Origin: an uncultured Clostridia bacterium
GTDB taxonomy: Bacteria; Bacillota; Clostridia; RGIG6154
NCBI GenBank assembly: GCA_934457515.1
Contig: CAKSHV010000088.1
Coordinates: 1 to 6,581, forward strand
DNA length: 6,581 bases
Reading direction: 5' to 3'
Position 1 is the stretch's first letter, and each line of letters begins with the position of its first letter. Below the pieces are notes generated by a model that saw only the letters and a program-made list of their open reading frames with translations, was not told the origin of the DNA and made no database searches. Shown here one piece after another: positions 1 through 5,755 of this stretch. Both the position numbers and the translations under genes were made by a program.

Positions 1-1915
1 GTGCGGGCGCATCGTTGATGCCGTCTCCCACCATGGCAACCTTGCCCTCTTTTTTAAGGCTTTGAATTGCCTGCTCCTTGCCGCCGGGCAGCACGTTTGC
101 AACCACCTCTGAAATGCCCGCCTGTTTTGCAATGGCATTTGCGGTGTCCTGATTATCGCCCGTCAGCATCACCACGCGAATTCCCATGTCTTGCAGGCGT
201 TTTACCGCCTGTCTGCTTTCTTTCTTAATGGTGTCCGCCACCGCAATCATGCCCAAAAACGTGCCGTTTTTGGCAAAAAGCAGCGGGGTTTTCCCCTCCT
301 TGGCAAGGGCTTTTGCATTTTCCAAGCACTCTTTCGGAACATCCATTTTTTCGCTCATATAGCGCATGCTGCCGCCCAAAACCGTACTGTTTTCAATTTT
401 AGCCGAAATGCCGTTGCCGGGCAGAACAGCAAAATCGCTTGTTTCTATGGCTTTGACCGACTCCTCATTTCCTTTTTCCACGATGGCGCGCGCCAAGGGA
501 TGTTCGCTTTTTATCTCAAGCGAATAGGCAGTTCTCGAAAGCTCGTCTTTTGAAATATTATGCGGCAGAATGTCGGTCACTCTCGGGTGTCCCTCGGTTA
601 TGGTTCCTGTTTTATCCAGTGCGACAATCCGAATCCGCCCTGTTTCCTCCAAGGCTGCCGCCGTTTTGAACAAAATGCCGCTTTTCGCGCCCACACCGCT
701 GCCCACCATAATGGCAACCGGCGTTGCAAGCCCCAGTGCGCAGGGGCAGGAAATAACAAGAACCGAAATGCTGCGCGCAAGCGCATAGGAAAACTCTTTT
801 CCAAGCAGCATCCACACAACAAATGTCACCGCAGCGAGACCGATAACCACCGGCACGAAAACGCCCGAAACGCGGTCTGCAATTTTCGCAATGGGCGCTT
901 TGGTCGCCGCTGCGTCGGTCACGGTTTTAATGATTTGCGAAAGGCTCGTGTCCTCTCCCACGCGCACCGCACGGCAGCGGATAAATCCCGAACGGTTCAC
1001 CGTTCCCGCCGAAACCGTGTCGTCTTTTTCTTTGTCGGCAGGCACACTCTCGCCCGTTAACATCGACTCGTCAACCGCGGCAGAGCCGTCAATAATCACG
1101 CCGTCGGTCGGAATATTTTCGCCCGCGCGGACCACAAAAATGTCGCCCACTGCAACCGTTTCAATCGGAACGGTTACCTCTTTGCCGTCCTTTTCGATCA
1201 CCGCGGTTTTCGGCGCCAGTTTTAAAAGGCTTTTCAGCGCGTCGGTCGTCTTGCCTTTTGAGCGCGCCTCTAACATTTTTCCCACCGTAATCAGCGTTAC
1301 AATCATTGCCGCCGACTCGAAATAAAAGGAATCCATATAGCGCATAACGCCCGCCATATCACCTCTTTTTTGCGCGTCCGTCATCAAAAACAGTGCTGCA
1401 ACGCTGAAAATGAACGATGCGGCAGAGCCGAGCGCAACCAGCGTGTCCATATTCGGCGACCGCTGAAAAAGCGCCTTAAATCCGCTTGTGAAAAACTTCT
1501 GATTGATCACCAAAATCATGCCGGAAAGCAAAAGCTCTGCAAGCCCCATCGCCACATGATTGCCGTCAAACCACTTCGGCAGCGGAAAATTCCACATCAT
1601 ATGCCCCATGGAAATGTACATAAGCAAAACCAGCAAAACCACCGAGGCGATAAGCCGTTTTTTAATTTTCGGCGTTTCCTTGTCTTCAAACGCATCCGTT
1701 GTTTCTTTTTCCTCCGCGCCGCGAAGAGATGCGCCGTAACCCGCGTCCTGAACCGCTTTAATAATGCTTTCGGGTGACGCCGTGCCCTCAACGCCCATGG
1801 CATTTGTAAGCAAGCTGACCGAGCAGGACGTAACGCCCGGCACTTTTGAAACTGCCTTTTCCACCCGCGCCGAGCACGCCGCACAGCTCATACCCGTAAC
1901 TTTATATTGCTGCAT
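1..1915 (-). CDS. copA: Cu(I)-exporting P1B-type ATPase CopA (3' end cut by window edge)
   Basis: This gene encodes a membrane pump that uses ATP to export cytoplasmic Cu(I). Translation from the ATG at 1915 gives 638 codons plus one base, with no stop before the window edge. Visible in order: one N-terminal heavy-metal-associated domain with GMSCAAC (Cys11, Cys14; about residues 1-66); hydrophobic helices from about residue 79; actuator TGE at 287-289; the transmembrane metal site CPC at 390-392; phosphorylation motif DKTGT with Asp434; the P1B-specific His-Pro at 472-473; TGD at 585-587; and GDGIND at 630-635. The family is usually about 700-800 residues, so the final two helices and C-terminus lie outside. 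AAAGGAG (1924-1930) sits 8 bases before the start. The gene follows csoR by 53 bases with no promoter or terminator between, so it is read from the csoR promoter. CPC, the HMA domain and csoR adjacency favour copper over zinc or cadmium; silver may also be carried. Confidence 0.96.
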   Translation of the reverse strand, partial: MQQYKVTGMSCAACSARVEKAVSKVPGVTSCSVSLLTNAMGVEGTASPESIIKAVQDAGYGASLRGAEEKETTDAFEDKETPKIKKRLIASVVLLVLLMYISMGHMMWNFPLPKWFDGNHVAMGLAELLLSGMILVINQKFFTSGFKALFQRSPNMDTLVALGSAASFIFSVAALFLMTDAQKRGDMAGVMRYMDSFYFESAAMIVTLITVGKMLEARSKGKTTDALKSLLKLAPKTAVIEKDGKEVTVPIETVAVGDIFVVRAGENIPTDGVIIDGSAAVDESMLTGESVPADKEKDDTVSAGTVNRSGFIRCRAVRVGEDTSLSQIIKTVTDAAATKAPIAKIADRVSGVFVPVVIGLAAVTFVVWMLLGKEFSYALARSISVLVISCPCALGLATPVAIMVGSGVGAKSGILFKTAAALEETGRIRIVALDKTGTITEGHPRVTDILPHNISKDELSRTAYSLEIKSEHPLARAIVEKGNEESVKAIETSDFAVLPGNGISAKIENSTVLGGSMRYMSEKMDVPKECLENAKALAKEGKTPLLFAKNGTFLGMIAVADTIKKESRQAVKRLQDMGIRVVMLTGDNQDTANAIAKQAGISEVVANVLPGGKEQAIQSLKKEGKVAMVGDGINDAPA

Positions 1916-1968
1916 ATTTGTCGCTCCTTTCTGTCGGATATATCTATTTTGTCCGTTTTTTTGCCTCG

Positions 1969-2274
1969 CTATTTCATAAGTTTTTGCATGGTTTTCAACA
2001 ATTCATCCACCACCTCGACCTTGCCCTCGCGAATGTCGCGCACAACACAGGTGTGAATGTGGCTTGCCAAGATCTCTTTATTAAATGCATTCACTGCCGC
2101 CGACACCGCCGCCGACTGGGTTAAAATGTCGTCGCAGTAGCAATCCCGCTCCAGCATTGCCTGCAAACCGCGAACCTGACCCTCAATGCGTTTTAAGCGA
2201 TTCATCAGCGCCTTTTTCTGCTCTTTACTCCGCACGGTGTGCTTTTCGCCGCAGCAACAGTTTTTCTGCTCCAT
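1969..2274 (-). CDS. csoR: Copper-sensing transcriptional repressor CsoR
   Basis: This 101-residue protein belongs to the CsoR/RcnR (DUF156) family, small all-helical repressors that leave DNA when they bind metal. The family core NRLKRIEGQVRGL is at residues 25-37. The Cu(I) ligand set Cys-His-Cys is at Cys47, His72 and Cys76. Its spacing (25, then 4) equals that known for Bacillus subtilis CsoR (45/70/74), which separates it from nickel (RcnR) and formaldehyde (FrmR) relatives. Length is normal apart from an N-terminal tail of about 20 residues carrying three consecutive cysteines (6-8) and His12, possibly an extra metal-binding patch. A strong AAAGGAGG (2283-2290) lies 8 bases before the ATG. 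csoR is first in the operon with copA, and two matching operators in its promoter imply autoregulation by copper. Confidence 0.95.
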   Translation of the reverse strand: MEQKNCCCGEKHTVRSKEQKKALMNRLKRIEGQVRGLQAMLERDCYCDDILTQSAAVSAAVNAFNKEILASHIHTCVVRDIREGKVEVVDELLKTMQKLMK

Positions 2275-2290
2275 TTAAAAAGCCTCCTTT

Positions 2291-2307
2291 ATACCCCTGT
2301 AGGGTAT
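2291..2307. promoter_or_regulatory. CsoR operator 2, over the predicted transcription start
   Basis: ATACCCCTGTAGGGTAT matches operator 1 at 13 of 17 positions: the outer arms ATACCCC and GGGTAT are identical and the differences are confined to the centre. It lies 26 bases from operator 1, downstream of the -10 box, covering the expected +1. Two sites at this spacing could bind two CsoR tetramers side by side. Confidence 0.8.
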
Positions 2308-2311
2308 CTTT

Positions 2312-2340
2312 ATTATATACCCCACATGGGTATTTGTCAA
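2312..2340 (-). promoter_or_regulatory. Consensus sigma-A promoter of csoR-copA
   Basis: On the minus strand, -35 TTGACA (2340-2335) and -10 TATAAT (2317-2312) are both exact consensus, separated by exactly 17 bases. The start of transcription should fall near 2305, leaving a leader of about 30 bases before csoR. So strong a promoter needs repression, which the overlapping CsoR-type operators explain. Confidence 0.93.
2317..2333. promoter_or_regulatory. CsoR operator 1, inside the -35/-10 spacer
   Basis: ATACCCCACATGGGTAT is a pseudo-palindrome with the TACCC...GGGTA arms known for CsoR-type operators. It fills nearly the whole promoter spacer and touches the first base of the -10 box, so a bound CsoR would block RNA polymerase. 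The site assignment rests on motif and position next to csoR. Confidence 0.85.
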
Positions 2341-2368
2341 GTAAAAAATAAAAAAAGATTCGGAACAC

Positions 2369-2398
2369 AAAAAAAGCAGGCAATTGCCTGCTTTTTTT
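2369..2398 (-). terminator. Perfect palindromic terminator of the three-gene operon
   Basis: GCAGGC (2376-2381), AATT and GCCTGC (2386-2391) are flanked by seven A and seven T, forming a perfect 30-base palindrome. Read on the minus strand it is a GC hairpin followed by a T tract, starting only 4 bases after the stop of the GNAT gene. It also shields the csoR promoter, whose -35 box lies 28 bases further on. Symmetry would let it stop transcription in either direction. Confidence 0.92.
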
Positions 2399-2402
2399 AA
2401 TC

Positions 2403-2960
2403 TTATTTTAATTGTTCATACCAAACAACCGCGGGCGGATTTTCGGTGTGTTCACCCAAGAATTTCTCCATCCAAACCATGTCATACCACCGGTTAAATT
2501 TAAATCCGCACTCGGAAAATGTACCGATTAGCTTATACCCTTTCTTTTCGTGAAAGCGTATGCTGCCGTTTGTTAAATGCTCGTCCTCTTTTTTCGTACA
2601 GGCAATGCAGGCATAAGCGTTTAAAATGCCCATGCGACGCATTTCATCTTCAAGCGCGGCATATAAAGCACTCCCAACCCCCGCCTGTTTGTTATCCTGT
2701 TTTACATAAATACTGGTTTCCGCGGCGCGGTCATAGGCGGCTCTGCCCTTAAATGTGCCCGCATACGCGTATCCTAAAATTTCGCCGTTCTCCTCCGCCA
2801 CCAGATACGGATATTTTTTCAAAGTGTTCTTTATTCTTTGCCGAAATTCATCCGCCGTCGGCACTTCATATTCGAACGTGATAGCCGTATGCAAAACATA
2901 AGGCGCATAGATTGCAATCAGTGCCTCCGCGTCAGTTTCTCTTGCCTTTCTGATGTTCAT
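2403..2960 (-). CDS. GNAT N-acetyltransferase, phosphinothricin acetyltransferase-like
   Basis: This 185-residue enzyme is of the GNAT superfamily and should transfer acetyl from acetyl-CoA to a small amine. It most resembles the Pat/Bar/YncA group (phosphinothricin, methionine sulfoximine and related amino-acid analogues). Visible marks are N-terminal IRKARETDAEALIAIYAPYV (3-22), the ETSIYV strand with Glu81 (81-86), the acetyl-CoA loop NKQAGVGSAL (90-99), and a C-terminal FHEKKGYKLIGT strand with a WYDMVWME ending. The frame stays open to an ATG at 3029, but that start overlaps the upstream gene by 47 bases. The ATG at 2960 begins the conserved domain, and GGAGAG lies 6 bases upstream of it. 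It is third in an operon, 22 bases after the metallo-beta-lactamase gene, and ends at a strong terminator. The true substrate cannot be told from sequence. Confidence 0.9.
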   Translation of the reverse strand: MNIRKARETDAEALIAIYAPYVLHTAITFEYEVPTADEFRQRIKNTLKKYPYLVAEENGEILGYAYAGTFKGRAAYDRAAETSIYVKQDNKQAGVGSALYAALEDEMRRMGILNAYACIACTKKEDEHLTNGSIRFHEKKGYKLIGTFSECGFKFNRWYDMVWMEKFLGEHTENPPAVVWYEQLK

Positions 2961-2982
2961 TCTTTTCTCTCCAATGCAAAAA

Positions 2983-3657
2983 TCAAAGGGGTATTTCCTC
3001 ATAGGCTTTGGGAATAACCCTGTTTTCAAATGTAAAGCAGCGCGGGTCTATGCTGTCAAACAGCCCCCAGTGCAGCGGTACCGCAATTTTGGGGTTCACT
3101 CTTTTGGCAAACAGCGCCGCGTCGGTGCTGTTCATATTGTTTCCAACGCCGTTAATCGGCAGAAACATCACATCAATATTCTGCGGCAAGTCGGCAAAAA
3201 TCTCTTCGTTATAAAGCGTGTCTCCCGTTATGTAATAGGTTCTGCCCTCCGCCTCGATGATAAAGCCGATTGCACTCAAATCGGAATGTTCCGCTTTCAC
3301 GGCACGAAACCGAATACCGTTATGCGAAAACATTGTGTGACGGTTAAACATCACATAATTGTGATTGCCGCCGAACTTTTTTGCAAGTTCCCACGCATTT
3401 TTGGGTGCAAGCACCAGAATCGAGCCGTCATTGTTTAAATAATGCGGCAGCGTTTCGGGGTCGGTGTGATCCAAATGGTCGTGCGTCAGCAGCAAAACGT
3501 CCGGTTTGATTTTTAAAAACCGCTCGTCTACCGGGTATCTTCTTTCGTTTTTGGGGTTCACTTTTACCACACTGTTTGAAAGGTATGGGTCGCAAATAAT
3601 TTTTGTGTCCCCCGTTTCAAACATAAGTCCTGCTTGCCCCAGCCATGTAATTTTCAT
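2983..3657 (-). CDS. UlaG-like metallo-beta-lactamase-fold hydrolase
   Basis: This 224-residue cytoplasmic metalloenzyme resembles the UlaG/YtkL-type group of the metallo-beta-lactamase superfamily (UlaG itself is L-ascorbate-6-phosphate lactonase). It starts directly with the first strand (KITWLGQAGLMFE) and has no signal peptide. The metal ligand set looks complete: THDHLDH (His59, His61, Asp63, His64), His124 in KAEHSD, Asp146 in ITGDT, and His196 in VPLHWG. PINGVGNNMNSTDAA (167-181) is also typical of the group. Its ATG is 3 bases after the stop of the DUF2156 gene, and its likely ribosome binding site AGAGGGA lies inside that gene's last codons, so translation is probably coupled. No ascorbate-pathway genes are nearby, so the ulaG symbol is not justified. 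Fold and metal site are secure; substrate is unknown. Confidence 0.9.
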   Translation of the reverse strand: MKITWLGQAGLMFETGDTKIICDPYLSNSVVKVNPKNERRYPVDERFLKIKPDVLLLTHDHLDHTDPETLPHYLNNDGSILVLAPKNAWELAKKFGGNHNYVMFNRHTMFSHNGIRFRAVKAEHSDLSAIGFIIEAEGRTYYITGDTLYNEEIFADLPQNIDVMFLPINGVGNNMNSTDAALFAKRVNPKIAVPLHWGLFDSIDPRCFTFENRVIPKAYEEIPL

Positions 3658-3660
3658 TGT

Positions 3661-4545
3661 CTATCCCTCTGTTTTTTCCACAATATATTTCTTTAAAAGG
3701 CGAATCGGGTGGTATGCCTCTTTGGCGCGCCTTAATCCCTCATCACCCGCATCGTCCTCGCGGTTGATATAAGCAACCTCGCCGCCGAACCGAGTCGAAA
3801 ACTGATTGGTCAGCATCTGATAACTGCCCTTAACCGAAACGTCCGCCTTTTCAATGTGCGTATACAACGTGTCGTGCACAATCTCGCCCAATGAAAAGCC
3901 CGCAATGCTGCCGCCGGCATATAAAACGCCGCCGAACATGCCGTAGGTGTCCAAATGTTCCAAAACCTCAAGTGCCATGCGGTTTTCCGCAAGCTGCATC
4001 TCCGATTGATTCTCTTCGCTTTCCACATAGCGATTTAAAAATTCTTCCACCTTTGTTATCGGCACATCGGAAATATCTACAAACGACCAGTCCGCCGCGG
4101 TGCGGATAAACTGATGAATGTGGTTGCGCTGACCGCTGAATTTCTTGCCCTTAAGCTCAATTAAGTCGCTTGCGGCATATAAGTAGTCTGCAAATTCTTT
4201 CTGCTCGCTCACCGAAACAGCGCCCAAAACGTCTTGAAAAAGCGGCACATATTCCTCCGGAATGGTACAAAAACGAAGCGGCTCACCCGTCTTTTTCAAA
4301 AGCGGCAGCGCTGTTTTTAAGGCAAAATCCATGTCCTCTGCAAGGGGCAGATTGTAAAATCCATTGCCTTCCCTGTCGTGCAGCTTAGAAATAAAAATGT
4401 CCTGTTCAAAACAGTATTCCATGCGGTAAAAATTGCGCCACATAAACATGCCGCCCGCCGAATAATCACAGGTGCGCGACTTCGGATACTCAAAATAACG
4501 GCGAACGCTCTCCAAATCCTTTAATTCCAACGGTTTAAAATTCAT
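3661..4545 (-). CDS. DUF2156 protein, related to the phosphatidylglycerol lysyltransferase C-terminal domain
   Basis: This 294-residue soluble protein belongs to DUF2156 (COG4866-like). These are double GNAT-type folds related to the catalytic part of MprF, which moves an amino acid from aminoacyl-tRNA to phosphatidylglycerol. Family signatures are the YLYAASDLIELKGKKFSGQR block with the following NHIHQF (121-146), a GSYQMLTNQF helix, and the C-terminal YINREDDAGDEGLRRAKEAY block (259-278). Unlike MprF it has no membrane helices, and its length fits the free-standing form. AAAGGA lies 8 bases before the ATG, preceded by a good promoter at 4580-4608. It is the first gene of an operon with a metallo-beta-lactamase-fold hydrolase and a GNAT enzyme. 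Aminoacyl transfer is inferred from fold; the acceptor, and whether tRNA is used, are unknown. Confidence 0.88.
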   Translation of the reverse strand: MNFKPLELKDLESVRRYFEYPKSRTCDYSAGGMFMWRNFYRMEYCFEQDIFISKLHDREGNGFYNLPLAEDMDFALKTALPLLKKTGEPLRFCTIPEEYVPLFQDVLGAVSVSEQKEFADYLYAASDLIELKGKKFSGQRNHIHQFIRTAADWSFVDISDVPITKVEEFLNRYVESEENQSEMQLAENRMALEVLEHLDTYGMFGGVLYAGGSIAGFSLGEIVHDTLYTHIEKADVSVKGSYQMLTNQFSTRFGGEVAYINREDDAGDEGLRRAKEAYHPIRLLKKYIVEKTEG

Positions 4546-4579
4546 GAATCCAGTCCTTTTTCACATTTTTTCTGTTCAT

Positions 4580-4608
4580 ATCATACCATATTTTTAAGAA
4601 TCGGTCAA
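4580..4608 (-). promoter_or_regulatory. Sigma-A promoter of the DUF2156-MBL-GNAT operon
   Basis: On the minus strand, -35 TTGACC (4608-4603) and -10 TATGAT (4585-4580) are each one base from consensus, with a 17-base spacer. Transcription should start near 4573, about 28 bases before the ATG at 4545. No dyad operator is evident, so moderate constitutive expression is likely. Confidence 0.87.
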
Positions 4609-4621
4609 GGTTTATTCCCCA

Positions 4622-4654
4622 TAAAAACAGCAAAACTTGAACCGTTTTGTCGCC
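4622..4654 (-). terminator. Probable weak terminator after the alpha/beta hydrolase gene
   Basis: CAAAAC (4631-4636) and GTTTTG (4644-4649) form a 6-bp stem with a 7-base loop. It can be extended past one mismatch by G-U and C-G pairs, and on the minus strand a short TTTTTAT follows. It lies 8 bases beyond the hydrolase stop and just before the next promoter. Position supports it; stability is only modest. Confidence 0.5.
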
Positions 4655-4661
4655 TTTTTAA

Positions 4662-5336
4662 TCAGCCGTAAATTTTACTGTCCCGAAAAAAATCGGAAAT
4701 TGCCTTTGCATTTTCGTTCCTGTGCTGCAAAAGCCATTGGAAAACCTCAGGATTTTTATAAGTGTCCGACCAGGAATCATGCGCATTTTCAGGATAAACC
4801 GTAAGGCGTGCATTGCCGCCCGCACGGTTTGCCGCATCTACCATTTTCTGCGATTCCTCAACAAGCACGGTTGAATCTTTTGCCCCGTGAAACGCCCAAA
4901 CCGCAACATTTTTCAATTGTCCCGCATACCAATACATTCCGCCGCCGCAAATGGGCACAATCGCCGCAAAATACTCGGGCATGCTCATAGCTATCTGCCA
5001 GGTTGCATAGCCGCCCATGCTCGCCCCCATAACGTAAAAACGTTCTCTATCCGTATACTGCTCGCCCGCAATACGGCACACAAGCACCTTCAGCGTTTCA
5101 AACAAATCAAACCACGTGCCCGCCGAACACTGCGGTGCAACTGTTATGAAAGGAAAATCCGCATACGTTTCGGTAATTGAAAAATAAGGGTTGCTTTTCA
5201 CAATCTCCAAATCTGTTCCTCTTCCGCCCGCGCCGTGCAGAAAAAGAATAACAGGATATTTTTTCTTATTGTCAAACCCGTTCGGATACCGTACCAAATA
5301 ATGAATTTCACCAATTGTTTTTTCTTCAAAATACAT
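4662..5336 (-). CDS. Alpha/beta hydrolase (esterase / prolyl-oligopeptidase-like)
   Basis: This 224-residue serine hydrolase has the alpha/beta fold and resembles the phospholipase/carboxylesterase, dienelactone-hydrolase and prolyl-oligopeptidase-like group. Visible marks are a first strand with the oxyanion-hole motif FLHGAGGRG (32-40), the nucleophile elbow GASMGG with Ser106, the likely acid Asp154 in HGAKDSTV, and His186 in ENAHDSW, giving a complete triad. There is no signal peptide with this start, so it should be cytoplasmic. The frame is open upstream to 5456, but those codons read through the previous terminator and this gene's promoter. The ATG at 5336 has AAAAGGAGAG 7 bases upstream and begins the conserved domain. 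It is monocistronic, with its own promoter and a probable terminator. Substrates are probably small esters or acyl conjugates; nothing in the context identifies one. Confidence 0.9.
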   Translation of the reverse strand: MYFEEKTIGEIHYLVRYPNGFDNKKKYPVILFLHGAGGRGTDLEIVKSNPYFSITETYADFPFITVAPQCSAGTWFDLFETLKVLVCRIAGEQYTDRERFYVMGASMGGYATWQIAMSMPEYFAAIVPICGGGMYWYAGQLKNVAVWAFHGAKDSTVLVEESQKMVDAANRAGGNARLTVYPENAHDSWSDTYKNPEVFQWLLQHRNENAKAISDFFRDSKIYG

Positions 5337-5351
5337 AGTTGATCTCTCCTT

Positions 5352-5365
5352 TTCCATGTATGGAA
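5352..5365. promoter_or_regulatory. Possible operator dyad at the hydrolase transcription start
   Basis: TTCCATGTATGGAA is a 14-base dyad with perfect 6-base arms around GT. It sits between the -10 box and the ribosome binding site, over the predicted +1, where a bound repressor would block initiation. No regulator gene is adjacent and the motif is not one I recognise, so this rests on symmetry and place alone. Confidence 0.4.
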
Positions 5366-5367
5366 TC

Positions 5368-5396
5368 AGTATACACCCAATATGTAAAAAAGGCAA
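5368..5396 (-). promoter_or_regulatory. Sigma-A promoter of the alpha/beta hydrolase
   Basis: On the minus strand, -35 TTGCCT (5396-5391) and -10 TATACT (5373-5368) are separated by 17 bases. The -10 is one base from consensus and the -35 two. The -35 abuts the T tract of the preceding terminator. Predicted transcription start is near 5361, within a small palindrome. Confidence 0.8.
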
Positions 5397-5397
5397 G

Positions 5398-5434
5398 AAA
5401 AAAGCTGTATATTTTAAAAATACACAGCTTTTCA
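5398..5434 (-). terminator. Terminator of the small membrane protein gene
   Basis: AAAAGCTGT (5400-5408) pairs with ACAGCTTTT (5424-5432). After one mismatch a further AT-rich stretch (5410-5415 with 5417-5422) can extend the stem. Minus-strand transcription leaves a run of T at its 3' side. It begins 6 bases after the stop of the small membrane protein gene. Confidence 0.78.
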
Positions 5435-5439
5435 AGAAA

Positions 5440-5706
5440 TTAACTGTTTTGAGCATTCAGCTTCTTCTGCATGCTGTAGCCGACAAACCCAAGCACCAGA
5501 ATCGGCACGCCGAACATGAAATATACAAGGAAAAAGAGCGTGCCGACCGAATACAAAATAGCCGCAACCAAAGCGCCCCAGCTTTTCTTGCCAACAAATC
5601 CTACCCATCCGAAAACAGCGCCGATTAAAAACATAATCATATGAGGCGTAACCAAAGCGGTCGCAATCGCGCCGCCCACAGCCTCTGCGCCTTCTGCTTG
5701 CATCAC
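5440..5706 (-). CDS. Small hydrophobic membrane protein of unknown function
   Basis: This ORF encodes 88 residues from a GTG at 5706, or 87 from the adjacent ATG at 5703. It is almost wholly hydrophobic after residue 10. One helix spans about 14-38 (ending GAVFGWVGFVG), a Lys-Lys turn follows at about 40-41, and hydrophobic sequence from about 43 to 78 is long enough for one or two more helices. A basic tail (MQKKLNAQNS) follows. The pattern PHMI...GWVGF...K...ALVAAILYSVGTLFF...YFMF resembles short two- or three-helix hypothetical proteins I recall from gut Clostridia, but I cannot name a family. An in-frame stop at 5736 limits the N-terminus. No good ribosome binding site is visible, and a GC-rich palindrome covers the start codon. 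No clear promoter was found, so it may depend on read-through from the tRNA operon or on an activator. It has its own terminator. Confidence 0.72.
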   Translation of the reverse strand: MMQAEGAEAVGGAIATALVTPHMIMFLIGAVFGWVGFVGKKSWGALVAAILYSVGTLFFLVYFMFGVPILVLGFVGYSMQKKLNAQNS

Positions 5707-5718
5707 GCCGCCGGCGTG
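5704..5718. repeat. GC-rich palindrome over the small-protein start codon
   Basis: CACGCCG-C-CGGCGTG has perfect 7-base arms around one base, in an otherwise AT-rich leader. The GTG start (5706-5704) is the last triplet of the palindrome on the minus strand. In mRNA a 5-bp stem with a 5-base loop could hide the start; as DNA it could be a protein-binding site. Confidence 0.6.
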
Positions 5719-5753
5719 TATGATGACTTTTCTTTAAATGTATGATGACTTTT
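5717..5753. repeat. 15-base tandem direct repeat, 22-base period
   Basis: TGTATGATGACTTTT occurs at 5717-5731 and again, identical, at 5739-5753, with a 7-base spacer. A 22-base period places both copies on about the same face of the helix, as in paired activator sites. It lies between the tRNA-His terminator and the small membrane protein gene. It could instead be a local duplication. Confidence 0.8.
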
Positions 5754-5755
5754 TT

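Noticed and set aside
191..1777. Several plus-strand open frames of 120-166 residues opposite copA.
   Set aside because: They are antisense to an uninterrupted copA frame with every P1B-ATPase motif, have basic, low-complexity translations (His, Arg and Asn rich) and no ribosome binding sites.
2961..3029. Longer N-terminus for the GNAT gene, starting at the ATG at 3029.
   Set aside because: It would overlap the preceding gene by 47 bases, lacks a good ribosome binding site, and adds residues unrelated to the GNAT domain; the ATG at 2960 has GGAGAG at proper distance.
2983..3657. Naming the metallo-beta-lactamase gene ulaG (ascorbate-6-phosphate lactonase).
   Set aside because: The family resemblance is broad and no other ascorbate-use genes occur nearby, so a substrate-specific symbol would overstate the evidence.
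5337..5456. A 40-residue hydrophobic extension of the alpha/beta hydrolase that looks like a signal peptide.
   Set aside because: These codons are the translation of the upstream terminator, the promoter and the ribosome binding site. The hydrophobic look comes from T-rich DNA.
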